Origin: an uncultured Eubacteriales bacterium
Lineage (GTDB): Bacteria > Bacillota > Clostridia > Christensenellales > Aristaeellaceae
DNA: 15,839 nucleotides
NCBI GenBank assembly: GCA_900553295.1
Contig: USCR01000044.1
Coordinates: 1 to 15,839 of the forward strand
Direction of reading: 5' to 3'
Part shown: positions 1-6,821 of the stretch, piece after piece
How positions within the stretch are numbered: the first letter of the stretch is position 1
Layout of the letters: the number at the start of each line of letters is the position of its first letter
The notes under the pieces: model-generated
Told to the model about the DNA's origin: nothing
What the model saw: the letters and a program-made list of their open reading frames with translations, nothing else
Database searches by the model: none
Program-made: the position numbers and the translations under genes

Positions 1-87
1 CACCGCCTGTCCGACTTTATCAAAGAGATACACAAAGAGCAGATACGGGGCGTTGAGGATAAGCAGTTTCTTGATTTCCGGCTTCAT
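1..87 (-). CDS. VirD4/TraG-type conjugative coupling protein, N-terminal 29 residues only (partial)
   Basis: This is the beginning of a gene that runs off the left edge. The visible protein starts MKPEIKKLLILNAPY and continues with a hydrophobic stretch (LLFVYLF), which fits the first transmembrane helix of a type IV secretion coupling ATPase of Gram-positive ICEs (VirD4/TraG/PcfC). Such proteins sit in the membrane and feed relaxase-bound DNA into the conjugation channel. The ATG overlaps the stop of the upstream PcfB-family gene as ATGA, so the two are probably translationally coupled, and PcfB next to VirD4 is the usual ICE order. Only about 5% of the protein is visible and no Walker motif can be checked, so the call rests on the N-terminal sequence and the neighbour. 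Confidence 0.75.
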   Translation of the reverse strand, partial: MKPEIKKLLILNAPYLLFVYLFDKVGQAV

Positions 88-560
88 AGCTCAATCCCCC
101 TATCCTTGTGTTTTGTCTTTTGGCGGTTTGCGTTGAGCTGCTTTGCCGCTTCCTTAAAGGACGCTAACGCTTTGAGGATAGAGGGCTTTTGCTCTCGTGA
201 GAGCTTCTTTGCGGAAAACTCCCTAAATGCTTCGGTCATCACGTCAATATCCTTGCCCCGAAAGGAAACAAGGTAGGTCGGCGGCTTGCCGTTCTCTATC
301 CGCTTGACGTTATAATCAAGCCCGTTTTTCTTTGCGATAGCGTCAAAGGCTTTGATATTCGTGTCGGTGATCTCAATATTCGTTACCTTTTCGCCCGGTT
401 TCATAAGCTGCCGCATAGTGATTTTTCCATGCGGGGCTTTGGAAAGCTGCTGCTTGCCTTTGGCTAAAACCGCTTTCATGGCTTTTTGCAGCACTTCGGC
501 GGTCAGCTTTGAGGTCTTAATGGATAAAGCAACCACTTTTTCGTTTACTTCATCTTGCAT
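84..560 (-). CDS. PcfB family protein (DUF3801), ICE transfer region
   Basis: The protein has 158 residues and begins MQDEVNEKVVALSIKTSKL. It resembles the PcfB/DUF3801 family found just upstream of the VirD4-type coupling protein in Tn1549-like and related conjugative elements. PcfB of pCF10 is a conjugation factor that works with the relaxase and coupling protein; whether this homologue does the same is inferred. The C-terminus is lysine- and arginine-rich (QKTKHKDRG), and there is no signal peptide or membrane segment. The start is supported by AAAGGAGG seven bases upstream. The stop overlaps the start of the coupling-protein gene. It follows the DUF5348 gene after 85 bases, in the same direction. 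Confidence 0.85.
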   Translation of the reverse strand: MQDEVNEKVVALSIKTSKLTAEVLQKAMKAVLAKGKQQLSKAPHGKITMRQLMKPGEKVTNIEITDTNIKAFDAIAKKNGLDYNVKRIENGKPPTYLVSFRGKDIDVMTEAFREFSAKKLSREQKPSILKALASFKEAAKQLNANRQKTKHKDRGIEL

Positions 561-645
561 TTACCGTCCTCCTTTCGATGATTTTTAGGGTGGTACGCCG
601 CTTTGCGGCATAAAAACAGGGCGTCCGTTCTTCACGTTGCCCCGC

Positions 646-858
646 TTAAATCCGCACCCGCAGACCGTTCAAGTCCTCGGCGCGGACACCCACAAGATAC
701 CAATTCTCCCCGTACTCAATGCGGGTCGGCTTCCATTTGCCGCCCGCGAACACCTCCATGCACTCGCCGCAATGCAAGCCGCCGTAGTAGTCGGCAAGGT
801 CAAAGCGAATGTCGTAACGGTCGGCGGTTTCGTCAAAAATTAAAGCTCCCTGTTTCAT
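646..858 (-). CDS. DUF5348 domain protein (small ICE protein)
   Basis: This 70-residue protein starts MKQGALIFDETADRYDIRF. The pattern (a short basic and aromatic protein with LHCGECMEVF and ENWYLVG motifs) matches the DUF5348 family, which recurs beside rep and transfer genes of clostridial ICEs. Its function is unknown. The frame stays open further upstream, but only this ATG (CAT at 856-858) has a good ribosome site (AAAGGAGGAC) directly ahead. It lies 19 bases downstream of the rep stop and 85 bases upstream of the PcfB gene, consistent with one transcript. The two cysteines (C30, C33) form a CxxC pair, but a single pair does not prove metal binding. Confidence 0.75.
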   Translation of the reverse strand: MKQGALIFDETADRYDIRFDLADYYGGLHCGECMEVFAGGKWKPTRIEYGENWYLVGVRAEDLNGLRVRI

Positions 859-877
859 AAAGCGTCCTCCTTTGGAT

Positions 878-1864
878 TTACAGGCTTTCGCCCTCGTTGC
901 ATGTGTAATAGTCCGGGTCGCCAAACTTCGGCTTTCTCGGCGCAAGTGCGCCGCTCGCCATATCGTGAGCGACAAGGGAAGTGTAATAATTGCCGATAGT
1001 GGACGGGGCGTTGAACAGCACCGCCCGTAAATACTGCTTGATGTTGCGGATTTTGGTTGTGTTCTCCCGCATACAGTCAAGGACAAAACGGATATGCTCG
1101 CTGTCCAGCTTCATAAACTTTGCCTTGACAAGCTCCGCCGGGTAGTCGTCCCCGGCAATACGGATTGTCTTTCTCCGGGTGCAGACTGTTTCCAGCATGA
1201 GATCGACGATTTCATCTAACCTGTCATAGTCGTAGGGCATATTTTGTTTGAGAATGTCGTACTCGATATTGTCCTTGATGATTTCCTCGTAAATCTCAAA
1301 TGCGCTCTGTGCTGCCGCTTCCTTTCGCTTCCGTTCCTGCGGCTCTGCCGCGTCGTCCCCCAAAGGAGAGGGGTTAGGGGAAAGGATAGGAATGGAATGG
1401 GTATTTAGTAAATCCGTATTTGATTTTTCTTTTTTTGATAAGTCAGTTCTTTGTTCTTCTTTATTTATTTGCGTTGGATTATCCGACGTCGGGTTTTCCG
1501 TTGTCGGATTTTCCAATACCGGCTTATCCGTTGTTGGATTTTCCAACATCGGGTTTTCCAATGACGGGAGCTGCGGCTGCTCGTAAATGGTGTACTCGAT
1601 TGCAGCCATTTTGCCCTTTTCGTCGCGTCCCTGCCGCCTTGTAATATATCCGGCTTTTTCAAGCTCCCATACGGCGGTGCGGATCGCGTCGATACTTTCC
1701 CGGTTGATATGGGACAGCCCCGCAAGGGTGTAGTCCCAATCTTCCGGCAAGGACAACATCTGCGATAAAAGCCCCTTTGCCTTTAAGGAAAGTTCTTTGT
1801 TGCGTAGGTGGTGGTTGCTCATTACGGTGTAGCCCCTGCTTTTCTCCACGCGGAAAACTGCCAT
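878..1864 (-). CDS. RepA_N-type replication initiator-like protein with DUF6017 C-terminus
   Basis: The protein has 328 residues. Residues 1-95 (starting MAVFRVEKSRGYTVMSNHHL) form the winged helix-turn-helix replication initiator domain (RepA_N type) common at the edge of clostridial ICEs. Residues 100-160 are a low-complexity linker with six pentapeptide repeats. Residues about 195-320 (IYEEIIKDNIEYDIL onward) match the DUF6017 C-terminal domain. Such proteins are thought to bind element DNA and support replication of the excised circle; that role is inferred here. The frame is open back to 1978, but the ATG at 1864 has AAAGGAG 10 bases upstream and starts the conserved domain. It is the first gene of the element at this end and is followed by DUF5348, PcfB and VirD4 genes. 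Confidence 0.85.
   Translation of the reverse strand: MAVFRVEKSRGYTVMSNHHLRNKELSLKAKGLLSQMLSLPEDWDYTLAGLSHINRESIDAIRTAVWELEKAGYITRRQGRDEKGKMAAIEYTIYEQPQLPSLENPMLENPTTDKPVLENPTTENPTSDNPTQINKEEQRTDLSKKEKSNTDLLNTHSIPILSPNPSPLGDDAAEPQERKRKEAAAQSAFEIYEEIIKDNIEYDILKQNMPYDYDRLDEIVDLMLETVCTRRKTIRIAGDDYPAELVKAKFMKLDSEHIRFVLDCMRENTTKIRNIKQYLRAVLFNAPSTIGNYYTSLVAHDMASGALAPRKPKFGDPDYYTCNEGESL
1469..1558 (-). repeat. Six tandem 15-bp units coding pentapeptide repeats in the rep linker
   Basis: Residues 103-132 of the rep protein read ENPML, ENPTT, DKPVL, ENPTT, ENPTS, DNPTQ, i.e. six copies of [E/D][N/K]Pxx. At DNA level the 15-bp unit centres on GGNTTTTCC (plus strand). Copy number in such linkers can change by slippage. 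It separates the DNA-binding domain from the DUF6017 domain and is probably a flexible spacer. Confidence 0.9.
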
Positions 1865-1891
1865 AGCTTCATCACTCCTTTGCTGTGGATT

Positions 1892-2005
1892 TGTTACGCA
1901 GTAGAACAGCGATTTTGAGGGTTTAGGGATAAAGCCCTTACCGCGTGAGAAACGCGCCCGTAAAGCCGCTTGTATCAAGGCTTTTTCTGCTCCTACTGCG
2001 TAACA
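1892..2005. repeat. 13-bp perfect inverted repeat enclosing nested hairpins, upstream of rep
   Basis: TGTTACGCAGTAG at 1892-1904 is the exact reverse complement of CTACTGCGTAACA at 1993-2005. Between the arms are smaller dyads: GCGT/ACGC around 1943-1955, and AAAGC...CTTG paired with CAAG...GCTTT around 1962-1984. The structure lies just upstream of the rep start, where an origin, a rep-binding region or an element regulatory site could sit. Function is inferred from position only. Confidence 0.75.
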
Positions 2006-2018
2006 TGAGGGCGTAAAA

Positions 2019-2049
2019 AAGCCGCAGACTGTTTCAAAATCTGCGGTTT
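2019..2049 (-). terminator. Rho-independent terminator (minus direction), element edge
   Basis: CCGCAGA (2022-2028) pairs with TCTGCGG (2040-2046), extended by one G-U and two A-T pairs, with an 11-nt loop. Read on the minus strand the stem is followed by a run of T (complement of 2015-2020). It would stop transcripts coming from the rlmD side before the element rep region. Confidence 0.6.
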
Positions 2050-2058
2050 CGCCTAAAA

Positions 2059-2090
2059 GAAAAGGACACCGCTTGCACGATGTCCTTTTC
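2059..2090 (-). terminator. Hairpin terminator (minus direction), 10-bp stem
   Basis: GAAAAGGACA (2059-2068) pairs perfectly with TGTCCTTTTC (2081-2090), loop 12 nt. On the minus strand the stem is followed by TTTTAGG. It lies about 150 bases after the rlmD stop and just after a short open frame that ends at 2101, so it can serve either; with the 2019-2049 hairpin it forms a tandem pair. Confidence 0.65.
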
Positions 2091-2237
2091 AGTCAACTAT
2101 TTAGTTTTTTGTGTTCCCACACTCCATATCAATAACTACCGAAACCGTGATATAGTCCTCAATACGCTTATTGCGGAATTTATCACCCTCTGCGTCAAAC
2201 ACCACATGGCGGGAAAAGTGCCTAAATCTAAGGATTT

Positions 2238-3431
2238 CTACAAGGTTTCTCTTTGTAGCAACACTATTGTCTCGACGTGCTCCGTCCACGGGAACATGTC
2301 CACTGGCACAGCCTTTTCCGCGCGGTAACCGCCCGCGCAGAGCACCGCCACATCCCGGGCCAGGGTTTCAGGGTTGCAGGAAACATAAACCACCCGCTTG
2401 GGTGCCAGAGCTAAAAGCGAGCGCAGGAAAGGCATGTCGCTGCCAGCCCGCGGCGGGTCCATAATGACCACATCCGGAGCCTGCTTCTGCTTGGCCAGGC
2501 GGGTCATGAAGCGTCCCGCATCCTCGCAGATGAATTCCGCGTTGGCAACACCGTTGCGCTGTGCGTTTTCCCGGGCATCCCGCACCGCATCGGGATTCAG
2601 CTCCACACCAATGAGCCGCCGGATATGATCCGAGGCGCATAGGCCAATGGTGCCCGTGCCGCAGTAGGCATCCAGCACCGTTTCCTCGCCGGTAAATCCG
2701 GCCAGCTCAATGGCGGTTTGGTAGAGAACCTCCGCCTGCTGGGCATTGACCTGATAAAAGGATTGCGGCGAAATGCGGAACCGCTTGCCGCATAGCATGT
2801 CCTCCAGATAGCCTGGACCAAAAAGCACCGTCTCCCGGCGGCCCAGCACCATGCTGGTGTGACGGTCGTTCTGGTTGAGCACCAGGGAGGTGATTTCCGG
2901 GTGCCGCTGCCGCAGCTCCGCCACAAAGGCGCGCTTGCCTGGGAACTCCAGGCTGGACGCAACCAGCACCACCAGGATCTCCCCCGTATGCCATCCCGTG
3001 CGGATGAGCACATGGCGCAGGAAACCCCGTCCCGTGTATTCATTATATACCCGCAGCTTGAAGGCCGGGAGCAGCTCCACAATGGTCTGGATGATTCGGC
3101 TGGCGCGCTCATCCTCAATCAGACACCGCTTCACCGGGACAATCCGGTGGGTGCCCGCCGCATAGACGCCCGAAAGCGGCATTCCCCGCTTGTCCACCCC
3201 AAGGGCCGCATGCACCTTGTTGCGATAATGGAAGGGATTCGTCATGCCCAGTATGGGCTCCACCGGGCAGTAGGGCGCAAGCAGCTTTTCCACCAGCGCC
3301 TGTTTATGCGCCAGCTGCTGGCGGTAGGTCATGCGTGTCAGTTGGCAGCCGCCGCAGCGGGCAGCCACAGGGCAATTCAACCGCTGCTCCCTGGCAGGTG
3401 CGGCAGCGGAAGGGGCAGTACATTCAGGCAT
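2238..3431 (-). CDS. rlmD: 23S rRNA (uracil-5-)-methyltransferase, RlmD/RumA family
   Basis: This 397-residue protein belongs to the TrmA/RlmCD family, which methylates C5 of uridines in 23S rRNA using SAM. The four Fe-S cluster cysteines are visible: C20, C26, C29 (CPVAARCGGC) and C103. The SAM site is DAYCGTGTIG (254-263), followed by DPPRAG (325-330), the catalytic cysteine C352 in SCNPETLARD, and HVE (385-387) near the C-terminus. A recognisable N-terminal TRAM domain is absent, which is common in some members. The ATG at 3431 is preferred over a TTG ten codons upstream because AAGGAG lies six bases ahead of it. The last residues (LLQRETL) and the stop probably come from the inserted ICE. 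The exact paralogue (U747 or U1939 specificity) cannot be told. Confidence 0.92.
   Translation of the reverse strand: MPECTAPSAAAPAREQRLNCPVAARCGGCQLTRMTYRQQLAHKQALVEKLLAPYCPVEPILGMTNPFHYRNKVHAALGVDKRGMPLSGVYAAGTHRIVPVKRCLIEDERASRIIQTIVELLPAFKLRVYNEYTGRGFLRHVLIRTGWHTGEILVVLVASSLEFPGKRAFVAELRQRHPEITSLVLNQNDRHTSMVLGRRETVLFGPGYLEDMLCGKRFRISPQSFYQVNAQQAEVLYQTAIELAGFTGEETVLDAYCGTGTIGLCASDHIRRLIGVELNPDAVRDARENAQRNGVANAEFICEDAGRFMTRLAKQKQAPDVVIMDPPRAGSDMPFLRSLLALAPKRVVYVSCNPETLARDVAVLCAGGYRAEKAVPVDMFPWTEHVETIVLLQRETL
2262..2279. other. Putative ICE attachment site (att) in the 3' end of rlmD
   Basis: This segment codes for the conserved HVETIV motif at the end of RlmD (minus strand CACGTCGAGACAATAGTG). 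ICEs of Gram-positive bacteria are known to insert at this place in rumA/rlmD. ICE genes lie to the left and the methyltransferase to the right. The exact crossover is not visible because only one end of the element is in the window. A 6-bp dyad (CTACAA 2238-2243, TTGTAG 2253-2258) flanks the reconstituted stop codon on the element side. Confidence 0.65.
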
Positions 3432-3499
3432 GGAATTCTCCTTCGGCGCGCTTCTCGACAAAGCGCCTGTTGCGTGCTATCATAGAAAAAGTCAAGGGA

Positions 3500-3529
3500 A
3501 TTATACCATCGGGCGGCATTGCGCGTCAA
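3500..3529 (-). promoter_or_regulatory. Sigma-A-type promoter of rlmD
   Basis: On the minus strand, TTGACG (3524-3529) and a perfect TATAAT (3500-3505) are separated by 18 bases. A start near 3493 would give a leader of about 60 bases before the rlmD ATG. Confidence 0.7.
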
Positions 3530-3532
3530 TGC
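3516..3532. promoter_or_regulatory. Candidate operator: GCATTG-5-CAATGC palindrome
   Basis: GCATTG (3516-3521) and CAATGC (3527-3532) form a perfect inverted repeat with a 5-bp centre. It lies between the divergent rlmD and LacI-family genes, covers the -35 box of the rlmD promoter, and ends 24 bases before the regulator's start. LacI proteins commonly bind palindromes near their own gene. The arms are short, so this is a suggestion. Confidence 0.35.
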
Positions 3533-3555
3533 GCCGCAGTAAAGCAGGAGCAGAC

Positions 3556-4566
3556 ATGACGATCAAGGAAATCGCAGCCATGTGCGGCGTATCCCGCGGC
3601 ACGGTGGACCGCGTGCTGAACCACCGCGGCCGCGTGAAGCCCGAAACAGAGCAGGCCGTGCGCGCAGCGCTGGAGCAGGCGGGCTATACCAAGAATATTG
3701 CTGGGCGCGCGCTCACTGTTCGCCGCCTGGCGCCCCGCATCGGCGTAGTGCTCTGCTGCCTGGGCAATCCGTTTTTTGACGAGGTGCTCAAGGGCATTTC
3801 CCAGGCAGAGGAGGAGCTTCAGGATTGGGGCGTGCGGGTGGAACTGCGGCTGCTGCGGGGATATGACGCGGCGGCACAGCTCCAGGCCATGGAAGAGCTA
3901 AAGGACTGCGCCGCGCTGATTCTCCAGCCCATCAATGCCGAGGCCGTGCGGGCGAAAATTGCGGCATTGGCCGATGCTGGCGTACCCGTCATCACCATCA
4001 ATGCCGATTTGGCGGGCAGCCGGAGAGCTGTTTATGTGGGAGCGGACTATTACCGTGGAGGTTTAACCGCGGGCGGCATGGTAAACCTGTGCTGCGATAC
4101 CGGCGCCAGGCTGGGGATCGTAGCCGGTTCCAGGGCCATTCTGGGCCACGGCGAAAGGCTGCAGGGCTTCCTCACCGCCTTGCATCCCCAGCATCAAACC
4201 CTGGAATGCTTTGATGGCGAGGATGATCCCGCGCGCATCTATGCGGGCGTGGAAGCCATGCTCCGGCACCACGGGGAAATCAACGCGCTATTTGTGGCGG
4301 CAGCAGGCTGTGCCAGCGCCTGTCAGGCCGTGCTGGACGCAGGCAAGGCCGGCCAGGTGAAGGTCTTCGGCTTCGACCTGGTGCCGGAAAACGCCGCCAT
4401 GATGCGCCGGGGCGTGATTCAGGCACTGATCTGCCAGCAGCCCCGGCGGCAGGGGCATGATGCCCTCCGCGCCGCCTGGCAGCTGCTGCTCAATGAGGGC
4501 GCGGCCCAGGAAAAAATTCTTATGGAAACTTCCATCTGCATTTTGCAAAACATGGACGAAGCCTAA
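3556..4566 (+). CDS. LacI-family transcriptional regulator
   Basis: The protein has 336 residues. The N-terminus (MTIKEIAAMCGVSRGTVDRV) is a LacI helix-turn-helix; residues 40-55 (AGYTKNIAGRAL) form the hinge region. Residues 60-330 are a periplasmic-binding-protein-like sensor domain (IGVVLCCLGNPFFDEVLKG, then LILQPINAEAVRAKI and VPVITINADL), typical of sugar or polyol sensing. The ligand cannot be read from sequence. The ATG at 3556 has AGGAG six bases ahead; the frame is open upstream but only this start gives the canonical HTH at residue 3. The oxidoreductase gene begins 16 bases downstream, so the regulator probably controls it. It is divergent from rlmD. No membrane segment is present. 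Confidence 0.92.
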   Translation: MTIKEIAAMCGVSRGTVDRVLNHRGRVKPETEQAVRAALEQAGYTKNIAGRALTVRRLAPRIGVVLCCLGNPFFDEVLKGISQAEEELQDWGVRVELRLLRGYDAAAQLQAMEELKDCAALILQPINAEAVRAKIAALADAGVPVITINADLAGSRRAVYVGADYYRGGLTAGGMVNLCCDTGARLGIVAGSRAILGHGERLQGFLTALHPQHQTLECFDGEDDPARIYAGVEAMLRHHGEINALFVAAAGCASACQAVLDAGKAGQVKVFGFDLVPENAAMMRRGVIQALICQQPRRQGHDALRAAWQLLLNEGAAQEKILMETSICILQNMDEA

Positions 4567-4582
4567 AAAGGAGGATACATGG

Positions 4583-5575
4583 ATGACCAATGTGGCAATC
4601 TTGGGTGCGGGCAATATTGCCCGGCAAATGGCCAAAACCCTGCGGCTGATGAAGGCCCGGGGCGACAAGGTGGAACTGTATGCCGTGGGTTCCCGGGATA
4701 AGGCCCGGGCAGAGGCCTTCGCGCAGGCGGAGGGCTTTGCCAAGGCCTATGGTTCCTATGGGGAGCTGCTCCGGGACGATGGCGTGGATCTGGTCTATAT
4801 CGCCACTCCGCACTCCCACCATGGGGAGCAAATCGAGCAATGCGTAACCCATGGCAAGGCTGTACTGTGCGAAAAGGCCTTTACCGCCACCGCCGCCCAG
4901 GCGGAGCGTGCCCTGGCCCTGGCCAAGGATAAAGGCGTGCTGGTCACCGAAGCCATCTGGACCCGCTATGTGCCCATGCGGCGCATGCTGGATGAGCTGC
5001 TGGCTTCCGGCGCCATCGGCACGCCCCGGGTGCTCACCGCCAACCTGGGCTATACCATCTACGACAAGGAGCGCATCCGCCGTCCTGAACTGGCGGGAGG
5101 CGCGCTGCTGGACGTGGGCGTGTACGTGCTGAACTTCGCGGCCATGGTGTTCGGCACCCAGGTGGAGCGCATGGAAAGCAGCGTGCGCCTGATGGACACC
5201 GGCGTGGACATGCAGGAAAGCATCACCCTGCATTACCCGGATGGGCGCATGGCCGAGCTCATGGCCACCGCCGCCTGCAATACTTCCCGGCGCTGCTGGA
5301 TCTATGGGGATCAGGGCTGCGCGGAGGTAGACAACGTGAACAATCCCCGCCGGATTACCCTGTATGCCAATGCCAACGATCCCGCCTCCGTAACCCGCGT
5401 CATCGACGCGCCGCCGCAGCTCACGGGCTATGAATATGAAGTGCTCGCCTGCCTGCGCGCCCTGGAGACGGGCGCCCTGGAATGCCCGGAAATGCCCCAT
5501 GCCGAAACCCTGCGCATCATGCGCTGGATGGACACCCTGCGCCACAGCTGGGACATGCGGTATCCCTTCGAATAA
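4583..5575 (+). CDS. Gfo/Idh/MocA-family NAD(P)-dependent oxidoreductase (dihydrodiol/xylose dehydrogenase-like)
   Basis: This 330-residue protein has an N-terminal Rossmann fold (AILGAGNIARQMAKTL, residues 5-20), the substrate-lysine motif as CEKAF (96-100) instead of the usual EKP, then EAIWTRYVP (123-131) and GGALLDVGVY (172-181). The EKAF, WTRY and DVGVY combination is that of the dimeric dihydrodiol / NADP-xylose dehydrogenase subgroup, so the substrate is probably a sugar or cyclic alcohol. The ATG at 4583 has AAGGAGG eight bases ahead; an ATG at 4579 is in another frame. It follows the LacI-family gene by 16 bases and is probably regulated by it. Substrate unknown. Confidence 0.9.
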   Translation: MTNVAILGAGNIARQMAKTLRLMKARGDKVELYAVGSRDKARAEAFAQAEGFAKAYGSYGELLRDDGVDLVYIATPHSHHGEQIEQCVTHGKAVLCEKAFTATAAQAERALALAKDKGVLVTEAIWTRYVPMRRMLDELLASGAIGTPRVLTANLGYTIYDKERIRRPELAGGALLDVGVYVLNFAAMVFGTQVERMESSVRLMDTGVDMQESITLHYPDGRMAELMATAACNTSRRCWIYGDQGCAEVDNVNNPRRITLYANANDPASVTRVIDAPPQLTGYEYEVLACLRALETGALECPEMPHAETLRIMRWMDTLRHSWDMRYPFE

Positions 5576-5591
5576 GCATCCCACAAAAGCG

Positions 5592-5624
5592 CCCCTTCCG
5601 CTGCTTGACCGTCAGCGGAAAGGG
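5592..5624. terminator. Bidirectional terminator between convergent genes
   Basis: CCCCTTCCGCTG (5592-5603) pairs with CAGCGGAAAGGG (5613-5624) except for one C-A mismatch, with a 9-nt loop. On the plus strand it is followed by CCTTGTTCT and on the minus strand by GCGCTTTTG, so the T-tracts are short on both sides. It lies between the oxidoreductase stop (5575) and the hydrolase stop (5643), which face each other. Confidence 0.6.
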
Positions 5625-5642
5625 CCTTGTTCTATCCGACAA

Positions 5643-6791
5643 TTACAGGGAAGGGGTACCTGGCGGCGGCTTTCCGGTGATGCCATCCCGCTGTCTGGGC
5701 CGGGGTACCTTGGAGGAGATCAGCTCCCACACGTTGCCCGCTCCCAGGCGGAGGAATTCCCCAATCAGGTGATTGAACATCCGCCGGGTTTCAGGGTCCA
5801 TGTCCCTGGTAGCCTGGATCATGCTCAGGGCCGAGCGGAATTTCTCATTGCTCATTTCGGCAATGGTTTCGGCGTGGGTGGCGTTGAGGATCTCAAACAT
5901 GGCGTCCACAAAGCGCCGGCGCTGTTCCGGGCTGGCGTTTTGCAGCCAGGCATGCAGGGTTTCGTCCATAATCCGGCTGGCCGCGTCCACCTGGCGCAGC
6001 TCCTCAAAGCCCGTTCCCCGTACCTGCCAGGTGAAGGCGTCGTGCTGCAGGAAGCTCACCGCGGTGCTCCGCACCACCAGATAATCCGGATGGTAGTGCA
6101 TCAGCAAGCCCACAATGGAGCTTTGCGGCAGCACGGAATGCAGCACCGGGCGAATGCGTTCGTAGCCCGGGGAGTTCATGGTATCCTCGTCCAGTCCCGG
6201 CCCGTCAAAGCTGCATACGCTCAGGATGCGCCGCTGAATCTCCGGGGGCAGATGCGCCGCGGCATAGGCCGCCAGGTTGCCGCCCTTGCTGTGCCCGGCC
6301 ACCCGCAGGGGGCGCTCCGTGCGCTCCGCCTGCCGGCGCAGATATGCCAGGGCCTCCACCTGGGCAGGCACGGGCGTCTCAAAGGACATATGGAAGTCCT
6401 CCCGCCAGCCCACCAGGGTGTTGTCCGTGCCACGGAAGGCCACGAAGGTACTGCCGTCCTCCATCTCCGCGGTGAGGGCGGAAAACTGGATGATCCGCTC
6501 CTCGTCCACCTCGTTTACATAGTCATGCAGGCGCATGCCGCCAAAGCGCTCGGACTCCGCCATGGCAAAGAGCAACGCCCGCCACTGCTGGAAATACTGT
6601 CCGCCGGTCATGTTTTCCAGGCCCAGCAGCGGCGCGCACTCCCGCAGGGTCTTGCCCTGGGGGTCGGAAACGGTATCCTGGAAGGGGTTATAACTCAGGC
6701 TGGCCATGAGCAGGCTATCCACCAGATTCCAGGCGGCCTGGCGCAGGGTCAGGTCCCCGCGCCAGGTCAGATAATCCATCATGTTCGGCAT
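5643..6791 (-). CDS. DUF2974-type alpha/beta hydrolase (Mbeg1-like)
   Basis: This 382-residue protein has the lipase-like pattern FVAFRGTDNTLVGWREDF (116-133) followed by the nucleophile elbow GHSKGGNLAAYAA (166-178, Ser168). An aspartate around FDGPGL (195-200) and a histidine in LQHDAFTW (248-255) fit the rest of a catalytic triad. This layout is that of the DUF2974 hydrolases frequent in Firmicutes; the natural substrate is unknown. There is no signal peptide, so it is probably cytoplasmic. The start at 6791 has AGGAGG six bases ahead; an ATG at 6809 has no ribosome site. It is the last gene of the minus operon, 30 bases after the oxidoreductase stop, and ends in a proline-rich tail. Confidence 0.85.
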   Translation of the reverse strand: MPNMMDYLTWRGDLTLRQAAWNLVDSLLMASLSYNPFQDTVSDPQGKTLRECAPLLGLENMTGGQYFQQWRALLFAMAESERFGGMRLHDYVNEVDEERIIQFSALTAEMEDGSTFVAFRGTDNTLVGWREDFHMSFETPVPAQVEALAYLRRQAERTERPLRVAGHSKGGNLAAYAAAHLPPEIQRRILSVCSFDGPGLDEDTMNSPGYERIRPVLHSVLPQSSIVGLLMHYHPDYLVVRSTAVSFLQHDAFTWQVRGTGFEELRQVDAASRIMDETLHAWLQNASPEQRRRFVDAMFEILNATHAETIAEMSNEKFRSALSMIQATRDMDPETRRMFNHLIGEFLRLGAGNVWELISSKVPRPRQRDGITGKPPPGTPSL

Positions 6792-6821
6792 GTCTGCCTC
6801 CTCTCGCATGCCTTACGGCGC

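Noticed and set aside
3472..3498. Promoter-like TTGACT and TATGAT on the minus strand before rlmD
   Set aside because: They are only five bases apart; the pair at 3500-3529 has correct spacing and a perfect -10.
4520..5584. Minus-strand open frame of about 354 codons opposite the first oxidoreductase
   Set aside because: The plus-strand gene shows all family motifs; the antisense product is a low-complexity shadow of GC-rich codons.
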